Source: Haloferula rosea
GTDB lineage: Bacteria; Verrucomicrobiota; Verrucomicrobiia; Verrucomicrobiales; Akkermansiaceae
Reading direction: 5' to 3'
DNA length: 64,000 nt
Assembly (NCBI RefSeq): GCF_016595525.1
Contig: NZ_JAENII010000003.1
Span: 124,001 to 188,000, forward strand
Positions 43,455 through 52,872 of this stretch are shown piece by piece. Within the stretch, counting starts at the first letter, position 1. Every line of letters begins with the position of its first letter. Below the pieces are notes generated by a model. The model was not told where the DNA came from. It ran no database searches and saw only the letters and a list, made by a program, of their open reading frames with translations. Made by a program: the position numbers and the translations under genes.

Positions 43455-44423
43455 CTACTCAGTCCCCCGCGCCCGATCGTAGGCCGCGATGATCCGTCCC
43501 ACCACGGGATGGCGCACCACGTCCTCACCTTGGAATCGCACGAATCCGATCCCGGCAATCCCTTCCAAGGCGCGTTCGGCCTCCGCCAGACCGGACGAAA
43601 TCCCCCGCTTGAGATCGACCTGCGAAGCATCGCCCGTCACCACCATCCGCGAGTCCTCGCCCAGCCGCGTCAGCGCCATGAACATCTGCTCACGCGTCGT
43701 ATTCTGAGCCTCGTCAAGGATCACGAAAGAGCGAGCCAGCGTCCGCCCACGCATGAATGCCAGCGGTGCAATCTCAATCGTCCCGTCCTCCAGATATCGC
43801 TCCCCCTCCTCCATGCCGATCATGTCGTGGATGGCGTCGTAAAGAGGCCGCAAGTACGGCGCGACCTTCTCACGCATATCCCCGGGCAGAAAGCCGAGCG
43901 CCTCGCCCGCCTCCACCGCCGGACGGGTCAGGACCACCCGGTGGATGAGCTTCTGCTTGAGCATGGTCAGCCCCATCGCCATCGCCAGGTAGGTCTTGCC
44001 CGTTCCCGCCGGCCCGAGACCGAAACACACATCGTTCGCTTCGATCGTCCGCAAATACTCGAGCTGCCTCGGCGTCTTGGGCACGACCGGGCGTCGCCCC
44101 CGACGCCCCAGCAAACGCACTCCATTCAGCTGGCTGACCCCCGTCTCGCCGCCCTTCGCTCCCACTTCCACCGCCAAGCGGAAGTCCCGCGACGAAATCT
44201 CCGCCCCGCTGCGCTTCGCTTGCTCCAGATCCGCGAAAACCCGCTCGGCCGCCCGCACTCCAGCCTCCGGCCCCACCACCAGCAGCCAGCCGTCCCGCGT
44301 CACCGTCCGAACCTCAAGTCGTTCTTCCAGAAACTTCAATTCCTCCGCATCATTCGCGAACAACGAATGCAGGAACGGAGCCGTCTCAAACTCCAGTTTC
44401 ACCTCGATCTCGTCTGCACTCAT
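43455..44423 (-). CDS. PhoH-family ATPase (YbeZ-like)
   Basis: 322 residues. The P-loop is [16 protein letters not shown] and the Walker B is [17 protein letters not shown], both standard for PhoH/Ybe[13 protein letters not shown] is the sensor motif. The N-terminal 80 residues have a KH-like fold ([21 protein letters not shown]). YbeZ proteins associate with the endoribonuclease YbeY and act in RNA metabolism and rRNA maturation; no ybeY gene is adjacent, although it is the usual downstream partner. It is cytoplasmic and divergent from the nitroreductase gene with 47 bp between the starts. Confidence 0.92.
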   Translation of the reverse strand: MSADEIEVKLEFETAPFLHSLFANDAEELKFLEERLEVRTVTRDGWLLVVGPEAGVRAAERVFADLEQAKRSGAEISSRDFRLAVEVGAKGGETGVSQLNGVRLLGRRGRRPVVPKTPRQLEYLRTIEANDVCFGLGPAGTGKTYLAMAMGLTMLKQKLIHRVVLTRPAVEAGEALGFLPGDMREKVAPYLRPLYDAIHDMIGMEEGERYLEDGTIEIAPLAFMRGRTLARSFVILDEAQNTTREQMFMALTRLGEDSRMVVTGDASQVDLKRGISSGLAEAERALEGIAGIGFVRFQGEDVVRHPVVGRIIAAYDRARGTE

Positions 44424-44470
44424 CGCGCTTCCCTAACCAAGGCCCCGCCACTCCTCAACCGCAAAGCTCC

Positions 44471-45130
44471 ATGGCCGACACCCACCGCCTCGATTTCACC
44501 CGCCTGACCCCGTCTGAAATGCAGCATCAGGCCCGGACATTCTCCACCCACCTGCGCCGCCGACGCAGCGTCCGCGACTTCTCGGAGGACCCGATCCCCG
44601 ATGGAATCATCGAGGATTGCCTGCTCGCCGCCGGAAGCGCCCCGAACGGAGCGAACCTGCAGCCATGGCACTTCGCTGTCATCACCCGGCCCGACACCAA
44701 ACGCGCCATCCGCGTGGCCGCCGAGGCGGAAGAACGCGAATTCTACGGCGGGCGGGCTCCCCAGGACTGGCTCGACACCCTCGCCCCTCTCGGGACCGAT
44801 GCCTCCAAGCCCTTCCTCGAACACGCCCCCGCCCTGATCGCCATCTTCCAGCAATCCCAGACGCTCGATGCCGAAGGCCGGGAGACGAAAACCTACTACC
44901 CGAAAGAATCCGTCGGCATCGCCACCGGCTTCCTCATCGCCGCCCTGCACCAAGCGGGACTCACGACGCTCACCCACACCCCGAGCCCGATGCGGTTCCT
45001 GAATGAAATCCTCCACCGGCCCGCGTCCGAAAAACCATTCCTGCTCCTTGTCGTCGGCTACCCGGCCGACGACTGCCACGTCCCCGTGATCACCAAGAAG
45101 CCGCTCGACGAAATCGCGAGCTGGCATTGA
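44471..45130 (+). CDS. Nitroreductase-family FMN oxidoreductase
   Basis: 219 residues. [43 protein letters not shown] is the FMN-binding nitroreductase signature (RRSxRxF and SGxNxQPWxF). [29 protein letters not shown] is the second conserved helix, and [12 protein letters not shown] the late strand. Members use NAD(P)H to reduce nitroaromatics, quinones or, in iodotyrosine deiodinase-like cases, halogenated rings; the wide insert [13 protein letters not shown] resembles that last branch. The physiological substrate is unknown. It is divergent from PhoH. Confidence 0.87.
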   Translation: MADTHRLDFTRLTPSEMQHQARTFSTHLRRRRSVRDFSEDPIPDGIIEDCLLAAGSAPNGANLQPWHFAVITRPDTKRAIRVAAEAEEREFYGGRAPQDWLDTLAPLGTDASKPFLEHAPALIAIFQQSQTLDAEGRETKTYYPKESVGIATGFLIAALHQAGLTTLTHTPSPMRFLNEILHRPASEKPFLLLVVGYPADDCHVPVITKKPLDEIASWH

Positions 45131-45150
45131 GCAGGGAGCGGTCGGCGACA

Positions 45151-45675
45151 TCAATCTTCTCCCATGTCCTGCCGGTGCCGTTTGATCGCCTCACGAAGAA
45201 ATTCACGCTCTTTATCCCACTCACCTCCATACCATTCGCCCCCGAGTTCATCTTCGGTTCGAATGTACCACTCAAGAGCCTCGACATGCCGTTTTTGACC
45301 TTGCTGGACATAGCATGAAAATCCGAGGAGGATCACGGCAAAGAACCCGACAACTGCCATCATCCTGGAGCTTCCCGGCTTACCGCGGACCATCTGATAG
45401 GTCGCCATCAGGCAGAATACGGCCAGGAGCACACTGAGAACGAGGAAGATGCCAGCCAGCGACCATGGGAAATCACCTGCAGGCTCGTAAAAAACCAGGG
45501 AGATGATGCTGGATCGCCCTCCAGAGAAGCCGGGAACGCCATAGATCCAGGCAGCCACCATCTGCATCCAGGTGAACCACCACAAACATCCCGCATTCAC
45601 CGCAGTCACCATCAGCTCCGCCCACGGCGAAGGCCGATAAGGCGGAGGAAGCGACACACGTGAAATGAGATTCAT
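45151..45675 (-). CDS. Hypothetical membrane protein
   Basis: About 174 residues with three hydrophobic segments: ELMVTAVNAGCLWWFTWMQMVAAWIYG, WSLAGIFLVLSVLLAVFCLMATY and MMAVVGFFAVILLGFSCYV. The remaining C-terminal part is charged and polar (YIRTEDELGGEWYGGEWDKEREFL) and should be cytoplasmic or periplasmic depending on topology. No family recognised. The ATG at 45693 would add six residues. It stands between the convergent nitroreductase and the divergent ABC operon, with the 129 bp upstream available for promoters. Confidence 0.6.
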   Translation of the reverse strand: MNLISRVSLPPPYRPSPWAELMVTAVNAGCLWWFTWMQMVAAWIYGVPGFSGGRSSIISLVFYEPAGDFPWSLAGIFLVLSVLLAVFCLMATYQMVRGKPGSSRMMAVVGFFAVILLGFSCYVQQGQKRHVEALEWYIRTEDELGGEWYGGEWDKEREFLREAIKRHRQDMGED

Positions 45676-45803
45676 GCCATGATTCTGGTCCATTCCCGTT
45701 CAGACACTAGATTTTCACTTGCCAAAAAACGATTTCAGTTTTTTCAAAACACGCACCTGCCACGGTGCCGCTATGGCCGATGGCAAACCCACAGCGACAC
45801 ACC

Positions 45804-46553
45804 ATGATTGAAGTCGAAAACCTAACCAAGAAGTTCGGCAGCAAGACTGCCGTCGATGACCTGAGCTTCTCCGTCAAAAAGGGCGAAGTGCTCGGATTTC
45901 TGGGACCGAACGGCGCCGGCAAGTCCACCACCATGCGCATGGTCACCGGGTTCATTCCTCCGACGAGTGGCAGCATCCGCGTCTGCGGCGTCTCGGTCGT
46001 GCAGGACCCCATGGGAGCCAAGCGCCACATCGGCTACCTTCCGGAATCCGCACCGCTCTACAATGACATGACCGTCATCGGCTTCCTCAACTTCGGGGCC
46101 GAGATCCGCGGTCTCTCCGGCAGCGCGAAAAAGGACTCCGTCGAGAAGGCCATCGAGACCTGCTTCCTGCAGAGCGTGGCGAATCAATCCATCGACACCC
46201 TTTCCAAGGGCTACCGCCACCGGACCTGCCTCGCCCAGTCACTTCTCCACGACCCCGACGTGCTCATTCTTGATGAACCGACCGACGGCCTCGACCCGAA
46301 CCAGAAGCACGAGGTCCGCCAACTCATCCGCCGCCTCGGCGAGGACAAGGCCATCCTCTTCTCCACCCACATCCTCGAGGAAGTCGAAGCCGCCTGCACC
46401 CGCGCCGTCATCGTCGACCGCGGCAAGATCGTCGTCGACGGCACCCCGGCCGAATTGATCGCGAAATCCGGCACCGGCTCACTGACCGACCTCTTCCGTC
46501 AGGTCACCACCCTGGACACCGCCTCATCGGCAACCAGCGAGGACGCTGCCTGA
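45804..46553 (+). CDS. ABC transporter ATP-binding protein, GldA-like
   Basis: 249 residues. Walker A is GPNGAGKST and Walker B LILDEPTDGLDPNQ; the signature loop reads LSKGYRHRTCLAQSL instead of LSGGQ, a variant also seen in GldA/CcmA-type exporters. FSTHILEEVEA holds the switch His. It begins MIEVENLTKKFG, the usual start of the family, and the ATG at 45804 is chosen over 45765. It heads a four-gene operon with an ABC-2 permease, a GldG-like protein and a DUF4340 protein. In Bacteroidota these components are linked to gliding; here the role is not known. Confidence 0.88.
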   Translation: MIEVENLTKKFGSKTAVDDLSFSVKKGEVLGFLGPNGAGKSTTMRMVTGFIPPTSGSIRVCGVSVVQDPMGAKRHIGYLPESAPLYNDMTVIGFLNFGAEIRGLSGSAKKDSVEKAIETCFLQSVANQSIDTLSKGYRHRTCLAQSLLHDPDVLILDEPTDGLDPNQKHEVRQLIRRLGEDKAILFSTHILEEVEAACTRAVIVDRGKIVVDGTPAELIAKSGTGSLTDLFRQVTTLDTASSATSEDAA

Positions 46554-46592
46554 TCCATTCCCACCGAACCAACCCACTTCACGGAAACCACC

Positions 46593-47327
46593 ATGAAAGA
46601 CGTCTGGACCATCTTCAAACGCGAGCTTTCGAGCTTCTTCAGCCAGCCCATCGCCTACGCCATCATTGTCATCTACCTGCTGCTCTCGATGGTATTCACC
46701 TTCACCCTCGGGAACTTCATCGAGACCGGCGATGCCTCGCTGACCTACTCCTTCTTCCTCTATCAGCCGTTCGTGCTGATGGTGCTCGTGCCCGCCGTCG
46801 GCATGCGCCTCTGGTCGGAGGAACTCCGCAGCGGCACCATCGAGCTGATCGGCACCTACCCCATCTCCCTGTGGTCCGTGATCCAGGGGAAATTCAAGGC
46901 TGCCGCCACCGTCTGGCTCATCGCCATCCTCCTCACCTTCCCCATCTGGATCACGGTGAACTGGCTCGGCGAACCCGACAACCTCGCCATCATCTCCGGC
47001 TACATCGGCACCTACCTGCTGGCCTGCACCTTTCTTGCCATCACGCTGCTCGTGTCCGCCTTCACACGCGATCAGGTCGTCTGCCTGATCGTTGCCTCGG
47101 CGATCTGCATCGGCCTGGTCTTCGCCAGCTTCGAGCCCTTCGTCCGCCAGTATTCGAAAACCTTGCCCGGAGGCATCAAGGACGCCATCACCGCACTCGG
47201 CGTGTGGGACCACTACCTGTCACTCGCCCGCGGCTCATTCCGCCTGCAGGACTTCGTGTGGTTCATCTCATTCATCGTCGCCTCACTCCTCGGCACCAGC
47301 GCCATTCTGTCCGCCAAGCGTGCCTGA
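46593..47327 (+). CDS. ABC-2 type permease, GldF-like
   Basis: 244 residues with six hydrophobic segments, for example YAIIVIYLLLSMVFTFTLG, FVLMVLVPAVGMRLW, LIAILLTFPIWITVNW and FLAITLLVSAFTR. The first loop WSEELRSGTIELIGTYPIS is the conserved ABC-2 membrane-coupling motif (RRxGTxE-like). It follows the ATPase by 39 bp, and no SD motif is visible before the start (preceded by GGAAACCACC). It forms the channel or exporter part of the complex with the GldA-like ATPase. Confidence 0.87.
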   Translation: MKDVWTIFKRELSSFFSQPIAYAIIVIYLLLSMVFTFTLGNFIETGDASLTYSFFLYQPFVLMVLVPAVGMRLWSEELRSGTIELIGTYPISLWSVIQGKFKAAATVWLIAILLTFPIWITVNWLGEPDNLAIISGYIGTYLLACTFLAITLLVSAFTRDQVVCLIVASAICIGLVFASFEPFVRQYSKTLPGGIKDAITALGVWDHYLSLARGSFRLQDFVWFISFIVASLLGTSAILSAKRA

Positions 47328-47363
47328 CCCCGCATTTCCAACCCAAACTCCACCTACAACATC

Positions 47364-49334
47364 ATGAGCCAGGAAGGAAAATCCATCCACCCCGTGGGCC
47401 GCGCGATCCTCGCGATCGCCGCCCTGCTTATCATCGTCATCTCGGGCAACGTGCTGGTTGCCAAACTCGGCATCGGCCACAAGACGCTCGACCTGACCGA
47501 GGACAAGATCCACTCGCTCTCCGACGGAACCAAGAGCATCCTCGACGAGCTCGCCGCACCCGTCGTCGTTCGCTACTACGCCACCCGTAGCACGAACTAC
47601 CTCCCCGAGGAGATGAAGCTCCACATGCGCCGGGTCGATGACCTGCTCGCGGAATACGAGAGCCTGTCCGACGGCAAGCTGCAGATCGAAAACCTCGATC
47701 CTGAGCCCGACACCGACGCCGAAGACGCCGCCAACCTCGACGGCATCAGCGGCCAGTCCATCAATCAGGAGAACCTGTATTTCGGCCTCGCCATCTCGTG
47801 CCTCGACCGGACCAGCACCATCCCCTTCCTCGATCCCAATGACGAGACCATGCTCGAGTATGAGATCTCCCGCCGGATCGCGGAAGTCAGCGCCGCGCGC
47901 AAGCCGCTGATCGGTGTGATGTCCGCGCTGGACCTCGGCGGTGGCCCCGCTGCCATGCCCGGAACCCGGCCGACCCAGCCATGGGTGATCTACAACCAAC
48001 TCCAGCAGTCCTACGAGGTCGAAGACCTGACCATGACCCCCGCAGAGATCGACCCGGAAAAATACTCCATGGTCCTGCTCATCCACCCCGCCGGCATCAC
48101 TCCGGAGGCCGAGTTCGCGCTGGATCAGTACATCCTGCAGGGCGGCACCGTGATGGCCTGCATCGACCCCTTCTCCGTCGCCGCACAGATGACCGGAGGC
48201 GGCAACCCGATGATGGGTCAGCCCGGCCTGCCCACATCCTCCGATCTCCCCAAACTGATGGAGGCATGGGGCGTCGAGATGGCAACCAACCAGGTGGTCG
48301 GTGATGGTCGCTACCAGACCAACATGCAGGGAGGCCGTCCCGGTCTCGCCGTGCTTACCGTGCCCCAGGAGGGCATGCCCCAGGAAGACAGCATCGTCAC
48401 CCGTGACCTCAGCAGCGTCACCCTCTTCCTTCCGGGTGGCATGATCAAGAAGGGCGGCTCCGGCGTGGAAATGGACAGCCTCATCACCTCGTCTCCGGAA
48501 TCCGGCCTGGTCGACAACATGCCGGCCTCCCGCCTCGATCCCTCGCTGATCACCACCTTCCGTCCCGACGGCAAGACCTACGACCTCGCCCTTCACCTCC
48601 ACGGCACCTTCAAGACCGCCTTCCCTGATGGCGATCCCGCGGCAGCAACCGAAGAAGAAGCCGAAGAGGAACAAGGTGACGAAGCACCTGTCGCGACCGG
48701 AGGAGACGAATCCGAAAACGTCGGGGAAGAGACCACCAAGGAGGAACCCGCCGCCGCCGAATCGCTCAAGGAGGGCACCAAACCGGGCAACGTTTTCCTC
48801 ATCGCCGATGTCGACGCCTTTTACGACAACTTCGCCTATCAGGTACAACGCCTCGGCAACATGCAGTTGGCCCAACCGATCAACGGCAACTCCTCGCTGT
48901 TCTTCAACCTCATCGACCAAGCCGCATCCTCGACCCACCTGATCGGCTCACGCAGTCGTGCGGCCACCAGCCGTCCGTTCACCGTGTTCCGTGAGATGGA
49001 GGCCGATGCCAACCAGCGGGTCGGCGCCAAGATCGTCGAGTTCGAGGAAAAGGCGCAGGAAGCCCAGCAGCGCATCAACGAGCTGCAGTCGCAGAAGAGC
49101 CAGGGCGACCAACTCTACCTCACTCCTGAGCAGGAGGAGGAACTCCGCAAATTCCGTGCCGAGGAAGTCGATGCCCGCAAGCAGATCCGCGAGTTGCGCA
49201 AGGATCTGCGCCGGGACAAGGACGCCATTGCTGGAACCATCATCAAATACAACATCGCGGGAGTTCCCACGATCATCATCCTCATCGGCCTCGGGCTGTT
49301 CGCCGCCCGTCGCGCCCGCACCCGTGCACGCTAA
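47364..49334 (+). CDS. GldG-like ABC auxiliary protein
   Basis: 656 residues. One transmembrane helix near residues 14-33 (ILAIAALLIIVISGNVLVA) is followed by an extracytoplasmic domain that starts LDLTEDKIHSLSDGTKSIL and VVVRYYAT, the standard opening of GldG/ABC_transp_aux proteins. An acidic Glu/Ala-rich stretch covers about residues 425-470, a Glu/Gln-rich coiled coil lies near residues 550-620 (ELQSQKSQGDQLYLTPEQEE) and a second transmembrane helix (IAGVPTIIILIGLGLFAAR) ends the protein. It sits 36 bp after the permease gene and no SD is visible. In Bacteroidota GldG works with GldA and GldF; its function elsewhere is not settled. Confidence 0.85.
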   Translation: MSQEGKSIHPVGRAILAIAALLIIVISGNVLVAKLGIGHKTLDLTEDKIHSLSDGTKSILDELAAPVVVRYYATRSTNYLPEEMKLHMRRVDDLLAEYESLSDGKLQIENLDPEPDTDAEDAANLDGISGQSINQENLYFGLAISCLDRTSTIPFLDPNDETMLEYEISRRIAEVSAARKPLIGVMSALDLGGGPAAMPGTRPTQPWVIYNQLQQSYEVEDLTMTPAEIDPEKYSMVLLIHPAGITPEAEFALDQYILQGGTVMACIDPFSVAAQMTGGGNPMMGQPGLPTSSDLPKLMEAWGVEMATNQVVGDGRYQTNMQGGRPGLAVLTVPQEGMPQEDSIVTRDLSSVTLFLPGGMIKKGGSGVEMDSLITSSPESGLVDNMPASRLDPSLITTFRPDGKTYDLALHLHGTFKTAFPDGDPAAATEEEAEEEQGDEAPVATGGDESENVGEETTKEEPAAAESLKEGTKPGNVFLIADVDAFYDNFAYQVQRLGNMQLAQPINGNSSLFFNLIDQAASSTHLIGSRSRAATSRPFTVFREMEADANQRVGAKIVEFEEKAQEAQQRINELQSQKSQGDQLYLTPEQEEELRKFRAEEVDARKQIRELRKDLRRDKDAIAGTIIKYNIAGVPTIIILIGLGLFAARRARTRAR

Positions 49335-49355
49335 ACCCACCAACGACCCACGATC

Positions 49356-50732
49356 ATGAACAAGAGACAAATCCTCGTCCTCTGGATCATCGCCGTCGTC
49401 CTCGTCGTCGCGCTGATCGCCGTGAACTCATCCAGCAAGGATGGCTTCGAAAGCGCCACCCAACGCGAACGCGGCGAAACCCTGCTCGAAGACTTCCCGG
49501 CCACCGATGTGACCCGCCTGACCATCAAGAGCGGCGAGCAAGCCGTCACGATGAACAAGGAAGCATCCGGCTGGGTGGTCGCCGAACGCGACAACTACCC
49601 GGCGAACACCAAAAACATCAACGACCTGCTGCGCACCGTCGCCGAAGTGAAGGTGACGCAAGGCATCGAGGCGGATCCGGAATTCGCCCCACGCTTCGGC
49701 ATGGACCCGAAGGCCGAGGATGATGCCGAAAAAGGCACGGCACTCGTGATGAAGGGAACGGACGGCAAGGTATTGGCCGAACTGACCTTCGGGCGGAACC
49801 TGGAAAGCGGTTCGTCAAGCAGCCCGTTCGGCGGCGGGTCGACCGGACGCTTTGTCCGCAACGAGGCGGACGACTCGGGCGTCTATGTCACCAGCGAGTT
49901 GTTCCCCACCCTCGATCCCGACATCACCCGCTGGCTCGATGACTCATTCCTCAAGGTCGAGAAGATCCAGTCCGTAGCCGTCAGCAAGCCGGGTCAGGAA
50001 AACGAGATCCAATGGAAGCTCACACGGCCGGATGAAGCTTCCGACTTCGAGCTTGAAGGCAAGAAACCCGAGGAAAACCTCGATACTTCCGCCATCAATC
50101 CGATCAAGAACCTGTTCTCCTACGCCCGCTTCGAAGACGTCGTGCCCGCGTCAGAAGCGGAGGACGCCTGGGACAAGGACAAGCGCCAGACCGCGGTGAT
50201 CGAAACCGTGGAAGGCTTCACCTACAACGTCACCTTCGGACCTCGCAAGAAGGCCGATGAAGACGCCGCGGACGATGCCTACCTGCTGCGGGTCACCACC
50301 ACCTCCGAGATTCCCACAGAGCGGAAAAAGGAAGACGGCGAATCCGAAGAGGATGCCAAGGAGAAGGACGAGGCATTCACCGAGCGCAAACAGCAGCTTG
50401 AAGAGAAACTCGCTGAGACCAAGAAGTTGGAGGGAATCACCTACCAAGTGACCAAGTTTACGGTCGATCCCCTGCTGAAAGACCGCACCGGCCTGATCAA
50501 GTCCGCTCCTCCCGCCCAGGCCCAACCCCAGGCCGGAGCTGGCAACACCGCTCCCCCGATGCTGCAGCGCCCTCCGTCCCAGCCTGCGAAACCGACGCCA
50601 CCGAAACGCCGGACTCAGGCGGTGACCCCTCCAATCGCCATTCCGCCCATGCCTCCGAAGGAAGAAGAGGAAAAGCCTGAGGAAGGCACCAAGGCGCAGC
50701 CCGACAACGAGGGCGAGCCGAGCGAAGAATAA
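49356..50732 (+). CDS. DUF4340 domain protein
   Basis: 458 residues, last gene of the Gld-like operon. The N-terminal helix ILVLWIIAVVLVVALIAVN anchors the protein, then comes a DUF4340 region (DFPATDVTRLTIKSGEQAVTMNKEASGWVVAERDNYPAN). The middle is acidic (KADEDAADDAY) and the last 110 residues are Pro/Gln/Lys-rich low complexity (PAQAQPQAGAGNTAPP, PAKPTPPKRRTQAVTPP). DUF4340 proteins are often found beside GldG-type genes and probably interact with them. It starts 22 bp after the GldG-like stop and is followed by a terminator. Confidence 0.82.
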   Translation: MNKRQILVLWIIAVVLVVALIAVNSSSKDGFESATQRERGETLLEDFPATDVTRLTIKSGEQAVTMNKEASGWVVAERDNYPANTKNINDLLRTVAEVKVTQGIEADPEFAPRFGMDPKAEDDAEKGTALVMKGTDGKVLAELTFGRNLESGSSSSPFGGGSTGRFVRNEADDSGVYVTSELFPTLDPDITRWLDDSFLKVEKIQSVAVSKPGQENEIQWKLTRPDEASDFELEGKKPEENLDTSAINPIKNLFSYARFEDVVPASEAEDAWDKDKRQTAVIETVEGFTYNVTFGPRKKADEDAADDAYLLRVTTTSEIPTERKKEDGESEEDAKEKDEAFTERKQQLEEKLAETKKLEGITYQVTKFTVDPLLKDRTGLIKSAPPAQAQPQAGAGNTAPPMLQRPPSQPAKPTPPKRRTQAVTPPIAIPPMPPKEEEEKPEEGTKAQPDNEGEPSEE

Positions 50733-50757
50733 GCGCTTCCCACCCTCCACTCCCTCA

Positions 50758-50789
50758 GAAGCCCGCTGGCAACAGCGGGCTTCTTTTTT
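50758..50789 (+). terminator. Rho-independent terminator of the Gld-like operon
   Basis: A 10-bp perfect stem, GAAGCCCGCT pairing with AGCGGGCTTC over a 6-nt loop (GGCAAC), then six Ts. It lies about 25 bp after the DUF4340 stop and closes the four-gene operon. Confidence 0.9.
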
Positions 50790-50858
50790 GTCCTGATTTC
50801 TCATGAAAACGGAAATAAAATGAAACCTCGTGCCCATTCAGACGTAGATTCCGCCATC

Positions 50859-51722
50859 ATGAAACGCTCATCCATGCTTGCGGCAATGCTTGCTGCAACC
50901 GCCCTGACGGGCAGTGCCAACGCCATCGAACCCGCTGAGCTCGCAAAACGGCAATGCCGGTCGATCCACCTCGGCTACCCGGCACCCGCCTCGGAATGGG
51001 CCCTGATCGATGTGATCGCGGAGAAATCCGCACCCGGCACCTACTTTTGCGCGCTGGGCTTCAATCGCGGCTACTTCGGCATGCAGGAACTCGCCAGCGG
51101 CAAGAAGGTCGTGATCTTTTCCGTGTGGGACAAACACGACCCGAACAACAAGACTGACCGCCAGCAGGACACCGCCGAAGCCAACCGGGTCGGCGTCATC
51201 GAGGTCGGCGACGGCGTCCGGAAAGGCCGCTTCAGCGGCGAAGGAACGGGCAGCCAGAGCTTTTATGACTACGACTGGAAGATCGGTGAACCTGTTCGCT
51301 TCGCCGTCCACGCCAAACCCGAAGGCGAGTTCACCACCTACACGGGACAGTTCTACGATGCATCCCGTAAGCAGTGGCAGTTGATGGCATCCTTCCGAAC
51401 CCACAGCGGAGCACCGCTCGCCGGACTCTACTCATTCGTCGAGGACTTCAGGAGAAACTACGAGTCCGCCAAGATCGCAAGGCGCGCGCGATTCGTGAAT
51501 GGCTGGGCAATGGATACCAAGGGAGCATGGCACCCCCTGATCCAGGCCCGATTCACCGCCGACCCGACCCCGTCGAATGCCATCGACGCCGCTCCCGTGG
51601 AGGACGGGTTCTTTCTCCAGACTGGTGGCGACACCAAGAACGAGAAAACCAAACTGCGCGACATGATGAAGCGCCCGAAGCCCGCGGCCGACAAACCCGC
51701 GCTTTCCGATCTCAAGCTGTGA
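50859..51722 (+). CDS. Secreted DUF3472 protein
   Basis: 287 residues. The ATG at 50859 begins a signal peptide (SSMLAAMLAATALTGSANA); the frame is open from 50820 but would put 13 residues ahead of it. The mature region has the DUF3472 pattern: SIHLGYPAPASEWALIDVIAEKSAPGTYFCALGFNRGYFGMQEL, then VIFSVWDKHDP and FYDYDWKIGEPVRFAVHA. These domains are found in secreted proteins of PVC and Bacteroidota, sometimes beside glycoside hydrolases. Its 3' end overlaps the convergent glycosyltransferase gene by 11 bp. Confidence 0.82.
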   Translation: MKRSSMLAAMLAATALTGSANAIEPAELAKRQCRSIHLGYPAPASEWALIDVIAEKSAPGTYFCALGFNRGYFGMQELASGKKVVIFSVWDKHDPNNKTDRQQDTAEANRVGVIEVGDGVRKGRFSGEGTGSQSFYDYDWKIGEPVRFAVHAKPEGEFTTYTGQFYDASRKQWQLMASFRTHSGAPLAGLYSFVEDFRRNYESAKIARRARFVNGWAMDTKGAWHPLIQARFTADPTPSNAIDAAPVEDGFFLQTGGDTKNEKTKLRDMMKRPKPAADKPALSDLKL

Positions 51723-52740
51723 TCCGCTCGTAAACCGCGAGCACCTTCCGGGTCATCGCATCCAGAGTCACTTCCCTGGCCACCAGCTCGAAGGAGGGCT
51801 TGAGCATCTCGCGCAGGCCCTCGAGGTCGCCGAGTGCCAGCTTCAGACCGCGCACCAGTTCATCGACCGAGTGGGTTTCCATCAGCGCCCCGTCCGGAAG
51901 GAACTCGGCGGCAAATCCCACCCTCGTGGAAATGCACGGCACATCCATGTGAAGTGCCTCGGCGAGCGTGTAGGGTCCACCCTCATTTCTCGACGCCACC
52001 ACGAACAAGTCGGCGCATCCCATCAGGCCCACCGCATCATCGCGGTGCCCCGCCATCCACACCCGCTCGCCGAGCTCGTGCTCTTCAATCAAGCCTTCGA
52101 GCATCTTCCGCTGAAAGCCGTCCCCGACGAGCCACAGCTTGAAGCCGGGCACCTGCGCAACGGCCTGAAGCAGCAGGTCCATGCCTTTGGCCGGGACCAG
52201 ACGTCCCACCGTGCAGAAGACGGGCTCCTGTCCACCGAGAAACGGAGGTTCCGTCGCCAACGCGGCCTCCTTGGTCCCTGCCGGAGGCGGCTCGATGGAG
52301 TTCCAGATCACCGTCGCGGGTAGTCCGCCGAGCGAATCCTTCACCTGCGCCGATGCCGTGATGATGGCATCGTAATCCCGGAACGGTTTCGCACTCCGCT
52401 TGATGTTCTGAACCGTGGCGACCCGCTTCATTTTCCCCAGCTTGTCACGCAGACTGCGAACCATCGCTCCCGCCTTGTTGGCATGGGCGTGGACGATCTG
52501 CGCCTGCGTGGAAACGATCCGCCGCTTGAGAGCCCCGAGGTTCCACGGGTTCAAGCGACCTCCGGACATCGGGTGCGCGACAAACCTCACGTCGGAGGAG
52601 AAGTGCTCCCGCATCGTCTCATCAGCCACCGCACTGACCTCGTGACCCAGTGATGCCTGGCGGTTGGCCAGCTCGATCACGTTCTTCTCCAGTCCACCCT
52701 TTTCCCCGACACTGGCTAGCACGTGACACACCCGGAACAT
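51712..52740 (-). CDS. Family 4 glycosyltransferase
   Basis: 342 residues of the GT-B fold. VASVGEKGGLEKNVIELANRQ is the N-terminal acceptor-side GG loop, FCTVGRLVPAKGMDLLLQAVA begins the sugar-nucleotide domain, and ASRNEGGPYTLAEALHMDVPCISTRVGF contains the EGxxxxxxE-type retaining motif of GT4. The ATG at 52740 is chosen over 52776. It is soluble or peripheral and probably adds a sugar to a glycan or lipid-linked acceptor. It is divergent from the CgeB-like gene, with about 130 bp between. Confidence 0.83.
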   Translation of the reverse strand: MFRVCHVLASVGEKGGLEKNVIELANRQASLGHEVSAVADETMREHFSSDVRFVAHPMSGGRLNPWNLGALKRRIVSTQAQIVHAHANKAGAMVRSLRDKLGKMKRVATVQNIKRSAKPFRDYDAIITASAQVKDSLGGLPATVIWNSIEPPPAGTKEAALATEPPFLGGQEPVFCTVGRLVPAKGMDLLLQAVAQVPGFKLWLVGDGFQRKMLEGLIEEHELGERVWMAGHRDDAVGLMGCADLFVVASRNEGGPYTLAEALHMDVPCISTRVGFAAEFLPDGALMETHSVDELVRGLKLALGDLEGLREMLKPSFELVAREVTLDAMTRKVLAVYERITA

Positions 52741-52872
52741 GGCGCGGAGCTTCCCGCCCGACGCACCAAACATCAAACCTCAAATCACCGCCGATGCATC
52801 GGCGAACCACCGACCACCCTGCCCTGCATCCGGGGATTTTGGCCATTGATCTCCGCGCTTGGGGGTTTGAGG

